Origin: WS-2 sp036507005
Lineage (GTDB): Bacteria; Eisenbacteria; RBG-16-71-46
Reading direction: 5' to 3'
Length of the DNA: 64,000 nt
NCBI GenBank assembly: GCA_036507005.1
Contig: DASXQT010000015.1
Location: 61,266-125,265 of the forward strand
The notes below the pieces were generated by a model. That model was given only the letters and a program-made list of their open reading frames with translations, was not told the origin of the DNA and did not search any database. Both the position numbers and the translations under genes were made by a program. This document shows positions 20,312-28,649 of this stretch, one piece after another (the first letter of the stretch is position 1; the number at the start of each line of letters is the position of its first letter).

Positions 20312-20518
20312 ATGCGATGCTCCGTGCGCCTCACGCCCGACGCCTCCGGGGTCGTCGCGCGCTGCCGCGAGGTTCCGGCGTGCGAGGGCCGGGGAGCGAC
20401 CGCGGAGGAGGCGGTCGAGCGCCTGCGCGCGGCGCTCCTGTTCTGGCTCGAAGCCTGCCCCTGCGACACCACGACGGACTCGGGGCTGGTGCTCGAGGTC
20501 GAGCCCGACCCGCGCTGA
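20312..20518 (+). CDS. HicB-like domain protein, orphan
   Basis: 68 residues matching the compact HicB-type fold: a first strand RLTPDASGVVARCREVPACEG followed by the typical G-x-T-x-E-E-A-x-x-x-x-x-x-A motif (GATAEEAVERLRAA). HicB antitoxins pair with HicA, but no HicA-like gene lies next to it, and the C-terminal DNA-binding domain is missing, so this may be a stand-alone regulator or a relic. Other frames over the same bases have no recognisable content. Confidence 0.5.
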   Translation: MRCSVRLTPDASGVVARCREVPACEGRGATAEEAVERLRAALLFWLEACPCDTTTDSGLVLEVEPDPR

Positions 20519-20576
20519 CGGCGCTTCCGCCCGGTCCGTGACCGGGTCGCGGCGGGCGTGATAGCGTCCCGCCTCC

Positions 20577-21845
20577 ATGCCCGCTCCGGCCCTGCGCGAA
20601 TCCGTGGCCTTCCGCTTTCGCGCGCTGCGCCACCGCAATTTCCGCCTGTTCTGGACCGGCCAGCTGGTCTCGGTGGTGGGCACGTGGATGCAGAGCGTGG
20701 CGCAGGGCTGGCTGATGCACCGCCTCACCTCCTCGCCGCTCATGCTCGGTCTCCTCGGCTTCTGCCAGTTCCTGCCCGTGACGCTCTTCTCGCTGTGGGC
20801 CGGCGTGATCGTGGATCGGGTGGACAAGCGCAGGCTCATCTTCGCCACCCAGGCCTGCGCCCTGGCGCAGGCGGCCACGCTGGCCGCCGTGGTCACGACC
20901 GGCGCGGTGCGCCCGTGGATGGTGCTGCTCCTCGCGCTGCTGTTCGGCGTGATCAACGCGTTCGACCTTCCGGCGCGCCAGTCGTTCCTGATCGAGCTGG
21001 TGGGGAAGGAGGACCTGTCCAACGCGATCGCGCTCAACTCCGCCGCCTTCAACGGCGCCCGCGTGCTGGGGCCGGCGGTCGCGGGGGTGCTGGTCGCGAC
21101 CGTGGGGGAGGCCGGCTGCTTCTGGCTGAACGCGCTCTCCTACGTGGCGGTGCTGGTCGGGCTCGCCCTCCTCACCCGCACCGGGCGAGGCGAGGAGCGC
21201 GACGCGAGCGCCACGCTCTTGGACGGCATTCGCTACGCGTGGAGCGTCCCGCCGGTGCGGAACCTCCTGCTCCTGCTCGGGGTCGCGGCCGGGTTCGGCT
21301 TCCAGTACATGGTCCTGCTCCCGGTCTATGCCCGCGACATCCTGCGGACCGGCGCCGAGGCCTACGGCCTGATGGTGTCCGCCTTCGGCGTGGGCTCGCT
21401 GCTCTCGGCCCTGTGGATGACGCGCCGGCTCGACCGCTGGGACCTGCGCCGCAACCTGCTCGTCGGGCTCACCACCGGCGGGATCGGCATGGGGCTGTTC
21501 GCGTGGTCGCGTTCCGTCCCGCTCACGCTCGCGATGGGCTTCCTCGCCGGCTTCGGGCTGATCCTCTACGTGGCGAGCACCAACACCCTGGTGCAGCTCA
21601 CCATCGAGGACCGGTACCGCGGGCGCATCATGAGCCTCTACACGCTGATGTTCGTCGGCACGGCGCCGCTCGGGGCGCTGCTGGCGGGCGGGATCGCGCA
21701 GCACGCGGGGGCGCCGGCGGCGACCACCACCTGCGCGGCGATCCTGCTCGGAAGCGCGGTGTGGGTGTTCTACCGGCTGCGCGTCCTCAGGGCGCGCGAG
21801 GCGGCGCAGGCCGCGGCCGCGGTGCCCGAGCCCATGGCCCACTGA
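20577..21845 (+). CDS. MFS exporter (EntS-like, MFS_3 family)
   Basis: 422 residues with about 12 membrane helices and the N-terminal signature FRALRHRNFRLFWTGQLVSVVGTWMQ of the EntS/MFS_3 group, the loop motif DRVDKRRLI between helices 2 and 3 and a repeat at the half-way point. Relatives export siderophores or drugs; substrate unknown. TAGCGT (20562-20567) ends 9 bases before the ATG with no Shine-Dalgarno sequence, suggesting a leaderless mRNA. It converges with the squalene/phytoene synthase gene. Confidence 0.88.
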   Translation: MPAPALRESVAFRFRALRHRNFRLFWTGQLVSVVGTWMQSVAQGWLMHRLTSSPLMLGLLGFCQFLPVTLFSLWAGVIVDRVDKRRLIFATQACALAQAATLAAVVTTGAVRPWMVLLLALLFGVINAFDLPARQSFLIELVGKEDLSNAIALNSAAFNGARVLGPAVAGVLVATVGEAGCFWLNALSYVAVLVGLALLTRTGRGEERDASATLLDGIRYAWSVPPVRNLLLLLGVAAGFGFQYMVLLPVYARDILRTGAEAYGLMVSAFGVGSLLSALWMTRRLDRWDLRRNLLVGLTTGGIGMGLFAWSRSVPLTLAMGFLAGFGLILYVASTNTLVQLTIEDRYRGRIMSLYTLMFVGTAPLGALLAGGIAQHAGAPAATTTCAAILLGSAVWVFYRLRVLRAREAAQAAAAVPEPMAH

Positions 21846-21888
21846 GAGGGGCGCATCCGCCCGCGCGGGCGCCGGGGGCGGAGAATCA

Positions 21889-22887
21889 TCACGCCCGCCG
21901 CAGGGCGGCCTCGGGCGGCAGGAATAGGGAGGCGATCGCGCGCCGCCACAGGACGGCGCGCGGCAGCCGCGGCCGCCTCGCCCCCCAGGGGAACTCGGGG
22001 TCGCGGCGCGCGTGGGTGAGCGAGCCCGCGGCCCACACCGCCGGCCACAGGCAGAACAGCCGGTAGCGCACCGCCGCGAGCGGAACGAGGGCGAGGTACC
22101 CGGGGACGCACGCCAGCGCGGAGCGGGCGCGCGACTCCAGGCGCGCGGCGAGGGCGCGGACGCCGGGGTGGTCGCGCCCCACGAGATCGCGCGGCCTGAG
22201 CCCGTGCTCCGCGAGCCACGAGGCGGGCACGAAACAGCGCCCACGCCGCACGTCCACCGGCCAGTCGAGAACGATGTTGGTGAGCTGCAGCGCCTCGCCC
22301 ACGCGGGGCGCGAGCGCGAGGAGCCGCGCCGCGGCCTCCGGGCGGCCCAAGATCGCGCGCGCCGCGAACATCCGCGTGAGCATCACGCCCACACAGCCCG
22401 CGACCGCGAAGCAGTACTCGTCCAGCTCGGCCTCGGTGTCGAGGTAGGCGCCGTCGGGCGGCCGCGCGGCGGCGCGCGCTGCGAAGTGGCTCATGCCCGC
22501 GCCCATGGTCCTCACGCACTCCACGATCGCCTCGCGGTCCGGAGCCGGCAGCGCGCCGTGCACGGCCAGCACCGACGGAAGACGGGCCACCAGCTCGAGG
22601 TCGGCGCGGCCTTGCGCGACGCCCGCCGCGCGGCGCGCGAGACCCTGCGCCGCGCTCTCGTCGCCGTCGATCGCCCGCACCAGCTCGGCGAAGCGTGCGC
22701 GGATCTCTCCGGCGTCGCCCCGCCACGAGTCCTCGAGCGCGTCGGCCGAGCGGCACAGCAGGTAGCCGATACGGACCGCCTCGCCCATGGGGCCGCTCAG
22801 CAGCCGGATGCTGATGGCGAACGTGCGGGACACCTGGGGGAGCACGATGCGGCAGTAGCGGCGGTCCTCCGTGCTCGCAGCGCGCAT
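21889..22887 (-). CDS. Squalene/phytoene synthase family protein
   Basis: 332 residues. Both Asp-rich motifs for prenyl diphosphate binding are present: DALED (first DxxxD, residues 49-53) and DWPVD within LQLTNIVLDWPVDVRRGR, the second signature of the family. SRTFAISIRLL is the conserved N-terminal segment of squalene synthases. It should join two farnesyl or geranylgeranyl diphosphates head to head; squalene is favoured by the SRTFA motif, possibly for hopanoids or carotenoids, but no other pathway gene is near. TACCCT (22900-22895) ends 7 bases before the ATG, a leaderless-type start. Confidence 0.88.
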   Translation of the reverse strand: MRAASTEDRRYCRIVLPQVSRTFAISIRLLSGPMGEAVRIGYLLCRSADALEDSWRGDAGEIRARFAELVRAIDGDESAAQGLARRAAGVAQGRADLELVARLPSVLAVHGALPAPDREAIVECVRTMGAGMSHFAARAAARPPDGAYLDTEAELDEYCFAVAGCVGVMLTRMFAARAILGRPEAAARLLALAPRVGEALQLTNIVLDWPVDVRRGRCFVPASWLAEHGLRPRDLVGRDHPGVRALAARLESRARSALACVPGYLALVPLAAVRYRLFCLWPAVWAAGSLTHARRDPEFPWGARRPRLPRAVLWRRAIASLFLPPEAALRRA

Positions 22888-22989
22888 GGCCGGCAGGGTA
22901 GCACGGCGCCGGAGGCCGCGGCCGGCAGCGGCGATCCGCCGCTCCAGTCACGGCCGCAACCTGCCGATGACTGGCGCAGGGGACCCGTA

Positions 22990-24888
22990 TTGACCTTCGC
23001 TCGATCCTTCTCGCGGGCCGCTAGGCCGGCGCTCGGCTTGCTGCTGCTGTCCGCCGGGGCGCTCGCGTGCGCCGTGCTCGCGCTCCCCGGCGACGCGCGG
23101 GCCGAGCTCTACCCCCGCCTCGGCCTCTACGGCGTGATCTCGGGGGACGGCTACCCCTACTGGGACGTGAACGGCGTGCTCCAGGACACCACGCTCGACG
23201 CCGTCGCCCGCTACGACGAGGTGATCCTCGACGCCAGCCCGATCACGCCCTACCGGCCGGACGCGCTCCTCGCGCTGCGCGCGCGCCACCCCGGCATCAA
23301 GCTCTACGCCTACGTGACCGGCCACCAGATCTGGGACGCGAGCGACCCGGATTCCCTGGTGCACTATCCGACCCGCTACAAGCGGCTGGTGCGCGACCTC
23401 GGCGGCTGGCTCTACAACACCTCGGGCAGCACCTTCTCGACCGCGCGCGTCAACCTCGCCAAGCGCGACGGGACCGGCCGCTTCGTGGTGGCCGAAGGGA
23501 TCGCGGACCTCTTCAACGACGCGATCGTGGGCGCCGCGATCTGGGACGGGGTCTTCATCGACATCTACTGCAAGTCCATCCTGTGGATGGAGACTCCCGG
23601 CGAGCACATCGACTACGCGCGGGCCGGCTACCCGAGCCTCGCCGCGTTCGACGCCGCGTGGGGCGTGGCGATCGACACCCTCGGGAACCGCCTGCGGCGC
23701 ATCGCGGGCGCGACGGTCGAGATCATCGGGAACTGCGCGCCCAGCCCGAACTACGCGTCGTTCAACGGCTGGATGGGGCGCGAGAACTTCCCGTTCCAGG
23801 ACGGCGGCGACTGGTACCAGAACATGTTCCGGGACGTGGGCGGCTACTTCACGGACGAGCAGCGCTACCGCACCCCGCGGAGCAACTACCTGTTCAGCGC
23901 CATGAGCGGGTCCTCTCCCTACTCGAGCACCAACACCCGGAAGGTGCGCTTCGGGCTGGGGAGCGCGGCGCTCGGGAGCGGCTACGGCGTGTTCGGGCCC
24001 TCGGACAAGTCCGCACGGCCCTACTCCTACTGGATGTGGTGGTACGACGAGTACGCGGTCGATCTCACCACCGGGCGCTCCTCGGCCAGCCTCCAGCACA
24101 CCGGCTGGCTGGGCCAGCCGCTCGGGCCCTACGGGCAGATGGTCTGGGCCGGCCCCGGGACCGATGCCGTGACCAACCCGGACTTCGAGACCGACGTGAC
24201 CAGCGGCTGGCAGTTCCTCCACTCCGTCGCCGCCACCGTGGCCCGGGATGGGAGCACGGCCGCCGTCGGATCGGCCTCGGCGCACGTGACCGTTTCGGCG
24301 CTCGGGAGCGTGTCCTGGGACGTGGCCTACAACACCGTGAACACGCTGGCGCTGACCGCATGGCAGCCCTACTCGGCGACCTTCTGGGCCAAGGCCTCGC
24401 CGCCGCGCACGCTCTGGATCAGCGCCGGGCCCAACGCCGGCACGTACATCCCGATCACGGCCGACTGGCGCCACTACCAGGTCACGCTGTTCCCGAGGGC
24501 CTCGGAACGCGCGGGGCTGCAGCTCTTCTTCGGCGACGCGCTCGGCGACGTCTGGCTCGACGACGTGCACTTCCAGGCCGGGGTCACCAGCCTCTACCGC
24601 CGCGATTTCCAGAACGGCATCGTGCTGGTCAACCCCGGGGCCCAGGCGATGACCACACCGCTGGAGCGCTCGTACCGCAAGATCCTCGGCACGCGCGACG
24701 CGGCCGTGAACAACGGCGCGACCGTGAGCCAGGTGACGGTGGGTCCCAGCGACGCCGTGTTCCTGATCGGCGACGACCGGATCCCGCCCGCGGCCATCCA
24801 GGACCTCCAGCCCGGGCCGGGCTGGACGCCGCGCTCGACGCGCGCGAAGCGATCCGCACCGGCGAGTGACACGCGCCGGCAGCCGTAG
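22990..24888 (+). CDS. Secreted GHL15-like putative glycosidase with carbohydrate-binding module
   Basis: About 632 residues from a TTG start preceded by AGGGGA; the signal peptide core is LGLLLLSAGALACAVLAL with cleavage near ARA. The catalytic-like part (about 45-420) has YPRLGLYGVISGDG, DEVILDASP, KLYAYVTGHQIW and DGVFIDIYCKS, resembling hypothetical glycosyl hydrolase family 15 (GHL15). A beta-sandwich of CBM4/9 type follows (NPDFETDVTSGWQFLHS to DVWLDDVHFQ), then a short tail. The Asp of DGVFIDIY is a candidate catalytic residue. It presumably acts on extracellular polysaccharide. The TTG start is less certain than the frame. Confidence 0.68.
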   Translation: MTFARSFSRAARPALGLLLLSAGALACAVLALPGDARAELYPRLGLYGVISGDGYPYWDVNGVLQDTTLDAVARYDEVILDASPITPYRPDALLALRARHPGIKLYAYVTGHQIWDASDPDSLVHYPTRYKRLVRDLGGWLYNTSGSTFSTARVNLAKRDGTGRFVVAEGIADLFNDAIVGAAIWDGVFIDIYCKSILWMETPGEHIDYARAGYPSLAAFDAAWGVAIDTLGNRLRRIAGATVEIIGNCAPSPNYASFNGWMGRENFPFQDGGDWYQNMFRDVGGYFTDEQRYRTPRSNYLFSAMSGSSPYSSTNTRKVRFGLGSAALGSGYGVFGPSDKSARPYSYWMWWYDEYAVDLTTGRSSASLQHTGWLGQPLGPYGQMVWAGPGTDAVTNPDFETDVTSGWQFLHSVAATVARDGSTAAVGSASAHVTVSALGSVSWDVAYNTVNTLALTAWQPYSATFWAKASPPRTLWISAGPNAGTYIPITADWRHYQVTLFPRASERAGLQLFFGDALGDVWLDDVHFQAGVTSLYRRDFQNGIVLVNPGAQAMTTPLERSYRKILGTRDAAVNNGATVSQVTVGPSDAVFLIGDDRIPPAAIQDLQPGPGWTPRSTRAKRSAPASDTRRQP

Positions 24889-24897
24889 CCCGCCGCG

Positions 24898-26037
24898 TCA
24901 GGGCGGCGCGGTCTTGCTCATCCCGTCGCGGATCGCCGCCGCGACGATTCCGGCGCCGAAAGCATTGAGGTGGGCCTCGAGCAGGTAGGGGGGCCTTTTC
25001 TTCGCCCCCTGGCGAAGGCGCGGCGTGGCGTCGATGAACGGCAGCCCGCTCCGGGCGCAGAACTCGCGCAGGCACCGCTGGGGCCGGTCCCGGTCCGCGA
25101 GGAAGGCCGCGAAGACGGGATCGTCGTGCGCCCGCCGCGCGGCCAGCCTCTCCAGGGTCCCGACCACCTGGAAGGGTGAGGGCACGAACGCGACGTAGAG
25201 GCGCGATCGCAGCCGCCCGCTCGCCTCGCGCGACAGGTAGGTGAGGATCCCTTCGGTCGTCCTCCAGCGCTCCTCCCAGCCCGGCCCGTAGAAGGCCTCC
25301 ACCACTGCCGGGGTCCGCGGCAGGTCCGGATGGAATCCCACGGCGCCCGCCAGGTCCAGCATCCAGCGGTTCGCCAGCACCAGGTTGGTCGCCCGGGTGC
25401 GCAGGTAGCGGAGGAACATCCAGCGCCGCTCGAGCGCCCGGCCCCAGCGCGCCTTCGCGCCCGGCGCGGGCCGGGTGTGGCGGAGGGCGCCCGTGCTGTC
25501 CACCCAGAACCGCGGGACGTGCGGCTGCGGGGCGCCGGTGCCGTACGCGAGCCCGGCGTTGTCCAGGATGTCGTTGGTGAAGAAGACCAGCACGATCGCG
25601 TCGCCGGGAGCGTAGCCGCGCGCGACCAGGTCCTCGAGCAGCAGGGTCTCGGTGCCGGTGCCATAGCCCTCGACGCCGAGGTTCACCGCCTCGCACCGCT
25701 CTCCCAGCAGGGCGCCGAGCCGGCCCGGGATGGTCTCCGCGCCGTCGAGCCCGGCGCCGAACACGAACGAGTCGCCGAGGACGCTGACCCGCCGCCGGCC
25801 CGCCGGAACCTCGAGGGTCAGGGGCGGGTTGCGGAGCCCGAGCGGGTTGATCGAGATGCGCGTGGCGCGGAAGTCGTTCTCGTCGACGTGGACGTATTCC
25901 CCCGGCTCGAGCGCCCAGCCGCGGTCGGGATGGTAGACGGTCCACGACCTGGCGTTGGCGCCGGCCCCGGTGCGCAGCCGGAAGTAGAGCTCGCCGGCGC
26001 CGAGCGCGAGAGCCGCGGCCAGCGCCGTGGCCGCCAC
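24898..26037 (-). CDS. Membrane-anchored SGNH/GDSL-like hydrolase
   Basis: 379 residues. After an N-terminal hydrophobic helix comes a SGNH fold: block I VLGDSFVFGAG (Ser nucleophile), NLGVEGYGTGTE, the block III-like FFTNDILDN and a C-terminal EAHLNAFGAG (catalytic His, with Glu where Asp is usual). Such proteins are esterases or O-acyltransferases of surface glycans; relatives include AlgX/AlgJ. The only standard start is GTG 26037, but the hydrophobic, Arg-led stretch continues in frame upstream to an ATA that overlaps the stop of the OsmC gene and sits behind GGAGG, so the true start may be non-standard. Confidence 0.68.
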   Translation of the reverse strand: MAATALAAALALGAGELYFRLRTGAGANARSWTVYHPDRGWALEPGEYVHVDENDFRATRISINPLGLRNPPLTLEVPAGRRRVSVLGDSFVFGAGLDGAETIPGRLGALLGERCEAVNLGVEGYGTGTETLLLEDLVARGYAPGDAIVLVFFTNDILDNAGLAYGTGAPQPHVPRFWVDSTGALRHTRPAPGAKARWGRALERRWMFLRYLRTRATNLVLANRWMLDLAGAVGFHPDLPRTPAVVEAFYGPGWEERWRTTEGILTYLSREASGRLRSRLYVAFVPSPFQVVGTLERLAARRAHDDPVFAAFLADRDRPQRCLREFCARSGLPFIDATPRLRQGAKKRPPYLLEAHLNAFGAGIVAAAIRDGMSKTAPP

Positions 26038-26087
26038 GAACAGCGCCGCGTTGACCAGGAAGCCGCCGGGTCGGATCGCGCGCGAGC

Positions 26088-26552
26088 CTATGGCGCCTCC
26101 TCGATCTCCGCCGTCCAGCTCACCGCCACCGCACCGCGCAGCGAGCGCTCGGTGGGACAGCGCTCCTGGTGGCGCGCGAGCGCGCGGTCCACGGCCGCGC
26201 GCGTGCCCGCGGGGACCGTGATCCGGTAGCGGATCCGCACCTCCGCGAGGACCGGCAGCCCGTCGCGCACCTCGCTCACGCCCTCGACCTCGGCCAGGAT
26301 CGCGCCCGGCTCGACCTTCACCTGCCGCACCTCCAGCGCGGCCACCAGGGTCCCGAGCATTCAGCCCCCGGTCGCCGCCACGATGTAGTCGACCGGCAGC
26401 GGCAGCTCGCGAGGCGGGGCGAGCTTGAAGTGCGAGGCCACAGCGCCGTGGACCCCGAGGTCGAAGCTGGCTCCGCTCTCGAGCCGCGCGCGGCGGTGGA
26501 GGGTTCCGGCGTGCTCGAGCGTCGAGCGGGAGACGTAAAACGGTTCGGTCAT
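26088..26552 (-). CDS. OsmC-family peroxidase, predicted selenoprotein (in-frame TGA at codon 64)
   Basis: 154 residues if TGA 26363-26361 is read as selenocysteine. Both sides of the TGA are in the same frame and together form one complete OsmC domain. The codon stands exactly where OsmC/Ohr proteins have the peroxidatic Cys (VAATGG-U-MLGTLVAALEV), and the second conserved Cys is intact (ERCPTERSLRG). OsmC proteins reduce organic hydroperoxides with a thiol partner. Start ATG 26552 has CAGGAG 7 bases upstream. A hairpin with a G-rich loop begins 18 bases after the TGA (26342-26324). The gene is divergent from the cytochrome oxidase operon. The alternative is a pseudogene with a nonsense mutation; the exact position and full conservation argue against it. 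Selenocysteine-containing OsmC-like proteins have been reported from metagenomes. Confidence 0.82.
26324..26342 (-). promoter_or_regulatory. Candidate bacterial SECIS hairpin
   Basis: A 5-bp stem, GCCGC (26342-26338) with GCGGC (26328-26324), closing a 9-base loop GCTGGAGGT. It starts 18 bases after the TGA, within the range used by bacterial SelB-dependent elements, and has a G among the first two loop bases as required in the usual search rule. Confidence 0.5.
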
Positions 26553-26625
26553 GTCGGGCTCCTGGGGTCGACTCCTTCCTGCGGCCGGTGGCCGGAGGCG
26601 CATCCGTTTTCGCTGCTGCGCCTTT

Positions 26626-26642
26626 ATGCTAGCTTTCCGCGC
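26626..26642 (+). promoter_or_regulatory. Shared promoter-like box upstream of ctaA (copy 1)
   Basis: ATGCTAGCTTTCCGCGC lies 42 bases before the ctaA start and recurs with 15 of 17 identities upstream of ctaC. It contains a -10-like TAGCTT (26630-26635) and an upstream alternative TATGCT. On the minus strand TAGCAT in the same island could serve the divergent OsmC gene. Confidence 0.45.
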
Positions 26643-26683
26643 CGTCGATCCCCAAGTTTCCCGCTCCACGCGCACGAGGATGC

Positions 26684-27613
26684 ATGTCGTCCAACGCCGA
26701 GTTTCGCGTCGGGGCGAACCTTTCGCTCGCGACCACGCTGCTCCTCTTCGGGCTCATCGTGCTGGGCTCGGTGGTGCGCACCACCGGCTCGGGGCTGGCC
26801 TGCCCGGACTGGCCGCTGTGCCAGGGCCGTCTGCTGCCGCCGCTCCAGCTCAACGTGCTGATCGAGTGGTTCCACCGCCTGTTCGCGCTGCTCGCGAGCG
26901 TGATGCTCTTCGCCACCGCCGGGTGGGTGCTGGGCCATCGCGCGACGCGCGCGCGGCTCGGCGGCCTCGCCGCCCTGGCGCTCGCGCTGCTCTTGGTCCA
27001 GGTGCTGCTCGGCGCGCTCACGGTGTGGAAGCTCCTCTCCCCGGCCGTGGTCAGCAGCCATCTCGCGGTGGCGCTCCTGCTGTTCGCGACCACCCTGGTG
27101 ACCGCGCTGGCCGCGCGCTCCGAGCTCGAGCCGGACGGGCTCGGGGAGGCTCGGCCTCCGGCGCTGCTGGCCGCCTTCGGCATCGCGACCGCGGCGGCCT
27201 ACGCCCAGTCGCTGCTCGGCGGCGTGGTGAGCACGAGCCACGCCGGGCTGGCGTGCCCGGACTGGCCGGCCTGCAACGGACGCTGGCTTCCGCCGCTGTC
27301 CACTCCGGAGGGGATCCAGATGCTCCATCGCACCGGCGGCTACGCGCTCGTCGCCGCGGTCGCGTGGGCCGCCCTGCTCTCGCGCGGGGCGCCGGATGCG
27401 GGGGTGCGCGCCGGCGGCTCGATGGCCCTGGGGCTCACGCTCGCCCAGATCGCGCTCGGAGTCTGCAACGTGCTGCTCGGGACCCCGCCGTGGCTCTCCG
27501 CGATCCACCTCGCGAACGCGGCGGCGATCCTCGCGATCCTGCTCGCCACCACGTTCCGCCTCGCCCGGATGCCGGCGCGCGCCGGGGGCGTCGCGCTGGC
27601 GACCTCGCCATGA
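26684..27613 (+). CDS. ctaA: Heme A synthase (COX15/CtaA)
   Basis: 309 residues, about eight membrane helices in two homologous halves. Each half carries the GLACPDWP motif (SGLACPDWPLCQG and AGLACPDWPACNG) and a conserved His (EWFHRLFAL and QMLHRTGGYA) that binds heme. The enzyme oxidises the C8 methyl of heme O to give heme A for the oxidase encoded downstream. The stop overlaps the ctaB start (ATGA). It is first gene of ctaABCDEF. GAGGATGC is the likely ribosome site. Confidence 0.93.
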   Translation: MSSNAEFRVGANLSLATTLLLFGLIVLGSVVRTTGSGLACPDWPLCQGRLLPPLQLNVLIEWFHRLFALLASVMLFATAGWVLGHRATRARLGGLAALALALLLVQVLLGALTVWKLLSPAVVSSHLAVALLLFATTLVTALAARSELEPDGLGEARPPALLAAFGIATAAAYAQSLLGGVVSTSHAGLACPDWPACNGRWLPPLSTPEGIQMLHRTGGYALVAAVAWAALLSRGAPDAGVRAGGSMALGLTLAQIALGVCNVLLGTPPWLSAIHLANAAAILAILLATTFRLARMPARAGGVALATSP

Positions 27614-28500
27614 GCGTCGCGCTCGCCCCGCCCCGCGCGCGCAGCCTGGCGCTCGGCTATCTCGAGCTCACCAAGCCGCGGATCTCGATGCTGGTCGTGA
27701 TCACCGCGGTGCCCGCGCTGCTGCTCGCCGCGCAGGGCCTGCCGCCGATTCCGCTGTTCTGGGGCGCGCTGGCCGGGACCCTCATGGCCTCCGGCTCGGC
27801 GGCGTGCTTCAACATGTACTTCGACCGCGACCTCGACGCGCGGATGGAGCGCACCGCGCTCAGGCCGCTGCCCTCGGGGCTGCTGCCGCCCTCGAGCGCC
27901 CTGGGTCTGGGGTTCGTGCTCGCCGGGCTCTCGTGGGTGACGCTCCTCACCTTCACCACCCTGCTCGCGGGCCTGATCGCTCTCGGGTCCATCTTCTACT
28001 ACGCCGTGGTCTACACCGTCTGGCTCAAGCGCCGCACGCCGCAGAACATCGTGATCGGCGGCGCGGCCGGCTCCTCGGCTCCGCTCATCGCGTGGGCGGC
28101 GGTCACCGGGCACGTCGGCGTCCCCGCGGTGCTGCTCGCCGGGATCGTCTTCCTGTGGACCCCGCCGCATTTCTGGTCGCTCGCGCTCCGGCGGCGCGAG
28201 GACTACGAGCGCGCCGGGATCCCGATGCTCCCGGTGACCCACGGCGAGCCGGAGACCCGCCGCCAGATCCTGCTCTACACCCTGGCGCTGGTGCCGGTCA
28301 CGCTCGCGCTGGTGCCGCTCGGCGTGGCGGGCTGGGTGTACGCCGCCGCAGCCACCGGGCTCGGCGCCGCGTTCATTCGCGGCGCCTTGAGGCTCGCGCG
28401 CGATCCGAGCCCCTCTGCGGCGATGCGCCTGTTCCGCTTCTCGATTCTCTATCTGTTCGCGCTCTACGCCGCGCTGACGGTGGATGCGATCTGGCGCTGA
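27610..28500 (+). CDS. ctaB: Protoheme IX farnesyltransferase (heme O synthase)
   Basis: 296 residues of the UbiA prenyltransferase superfamily, with the Asp-rich site NMYFDRDLDARMERTALRPLPSG and the second motif YAVVYTVWLKRRTPQNIVIGG; FLWTPPHFWSLAL is the CtaB/CyoE signature. It adds farnesyl to heme B in the membrane, giving heme O for CtaA. ATG 27610 overlaps the ctaA stop. 149 bases separate it from ctaC, and these contain a second copy of the promoter-like box. Confidence 0.95.
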   Translation: MSVALAPPRARSLALGYLELTKPRISMLVVITAVPALLLAAQGLPPIPLFWGALAGTLMASGSAACFNMYFDRDLDARMERTALRPLPSGLLPPSSALGLGFVLAGLSWVTLLTFTTLLAGLIALGSIFYYAVVYTVWLKRRTPQNIVIGGAAGSSAPLIAWAAVTGHVGVPAVLLAGIVFLWTPPHFWSLALRRREDYERAGIPMLPVTHGEPETRRQILLYTLALVPVTLALVPLGVAGWVYAAAATGLGAAFIRGALRLARDPSPSAAMRLFRFSILYLFALYAALTVDAIWR

Positions 28501-28574
28501 GCGCGCGCGGGGCCGGGCGCGCGGCGGCCGCCCCCGCCGGCGGGCCTTTTCGCGCTTCTCTCGGGCGCGCTCGC

Positions 28575-28591
28575 ATGTTAGCTTCCCGCGC
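28575..28591 (+). promoter_or_regulatory. Shared promoter-like box upstream of ctaC (copy 2)
   Basis: ATGTTAGCTTCCCGCGC, 15 of 17 bases identical to the box upstream of ctaA, with TAGCTT (28579-28584) as likely -10 hexamer. It would allow structural genes ctaCDEF to be transcribed apart from ctaAB. Confidence 0.45.
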
Positions 28592-28649
28592 GATTTTCGC
28601 TCGTGAGTCTGGTTCGCGCTCGGCTCACCTCACCCCCACGGGGAAGACG

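Noticed and set aside
20312..20518. HicAB toxin-antitoxin pair
   Set aside because: Only a HicB-like domain is present; no HicA-like frame lies within several hundred bases.
22012..22989. Upstream in-frame extension of the GHL15-like gene
   Set aside because: It runs antisense through the squalene/phytoene synthase gene and has no homology; the signal peptide begins at 22990.
26361..26675. Two separate small genes instead of one OsmC gene
   Set aside because: Neither half is a complete domain, they are in the same frame with nothing between them but TGA, and that codon stands at the catalytic Cys.
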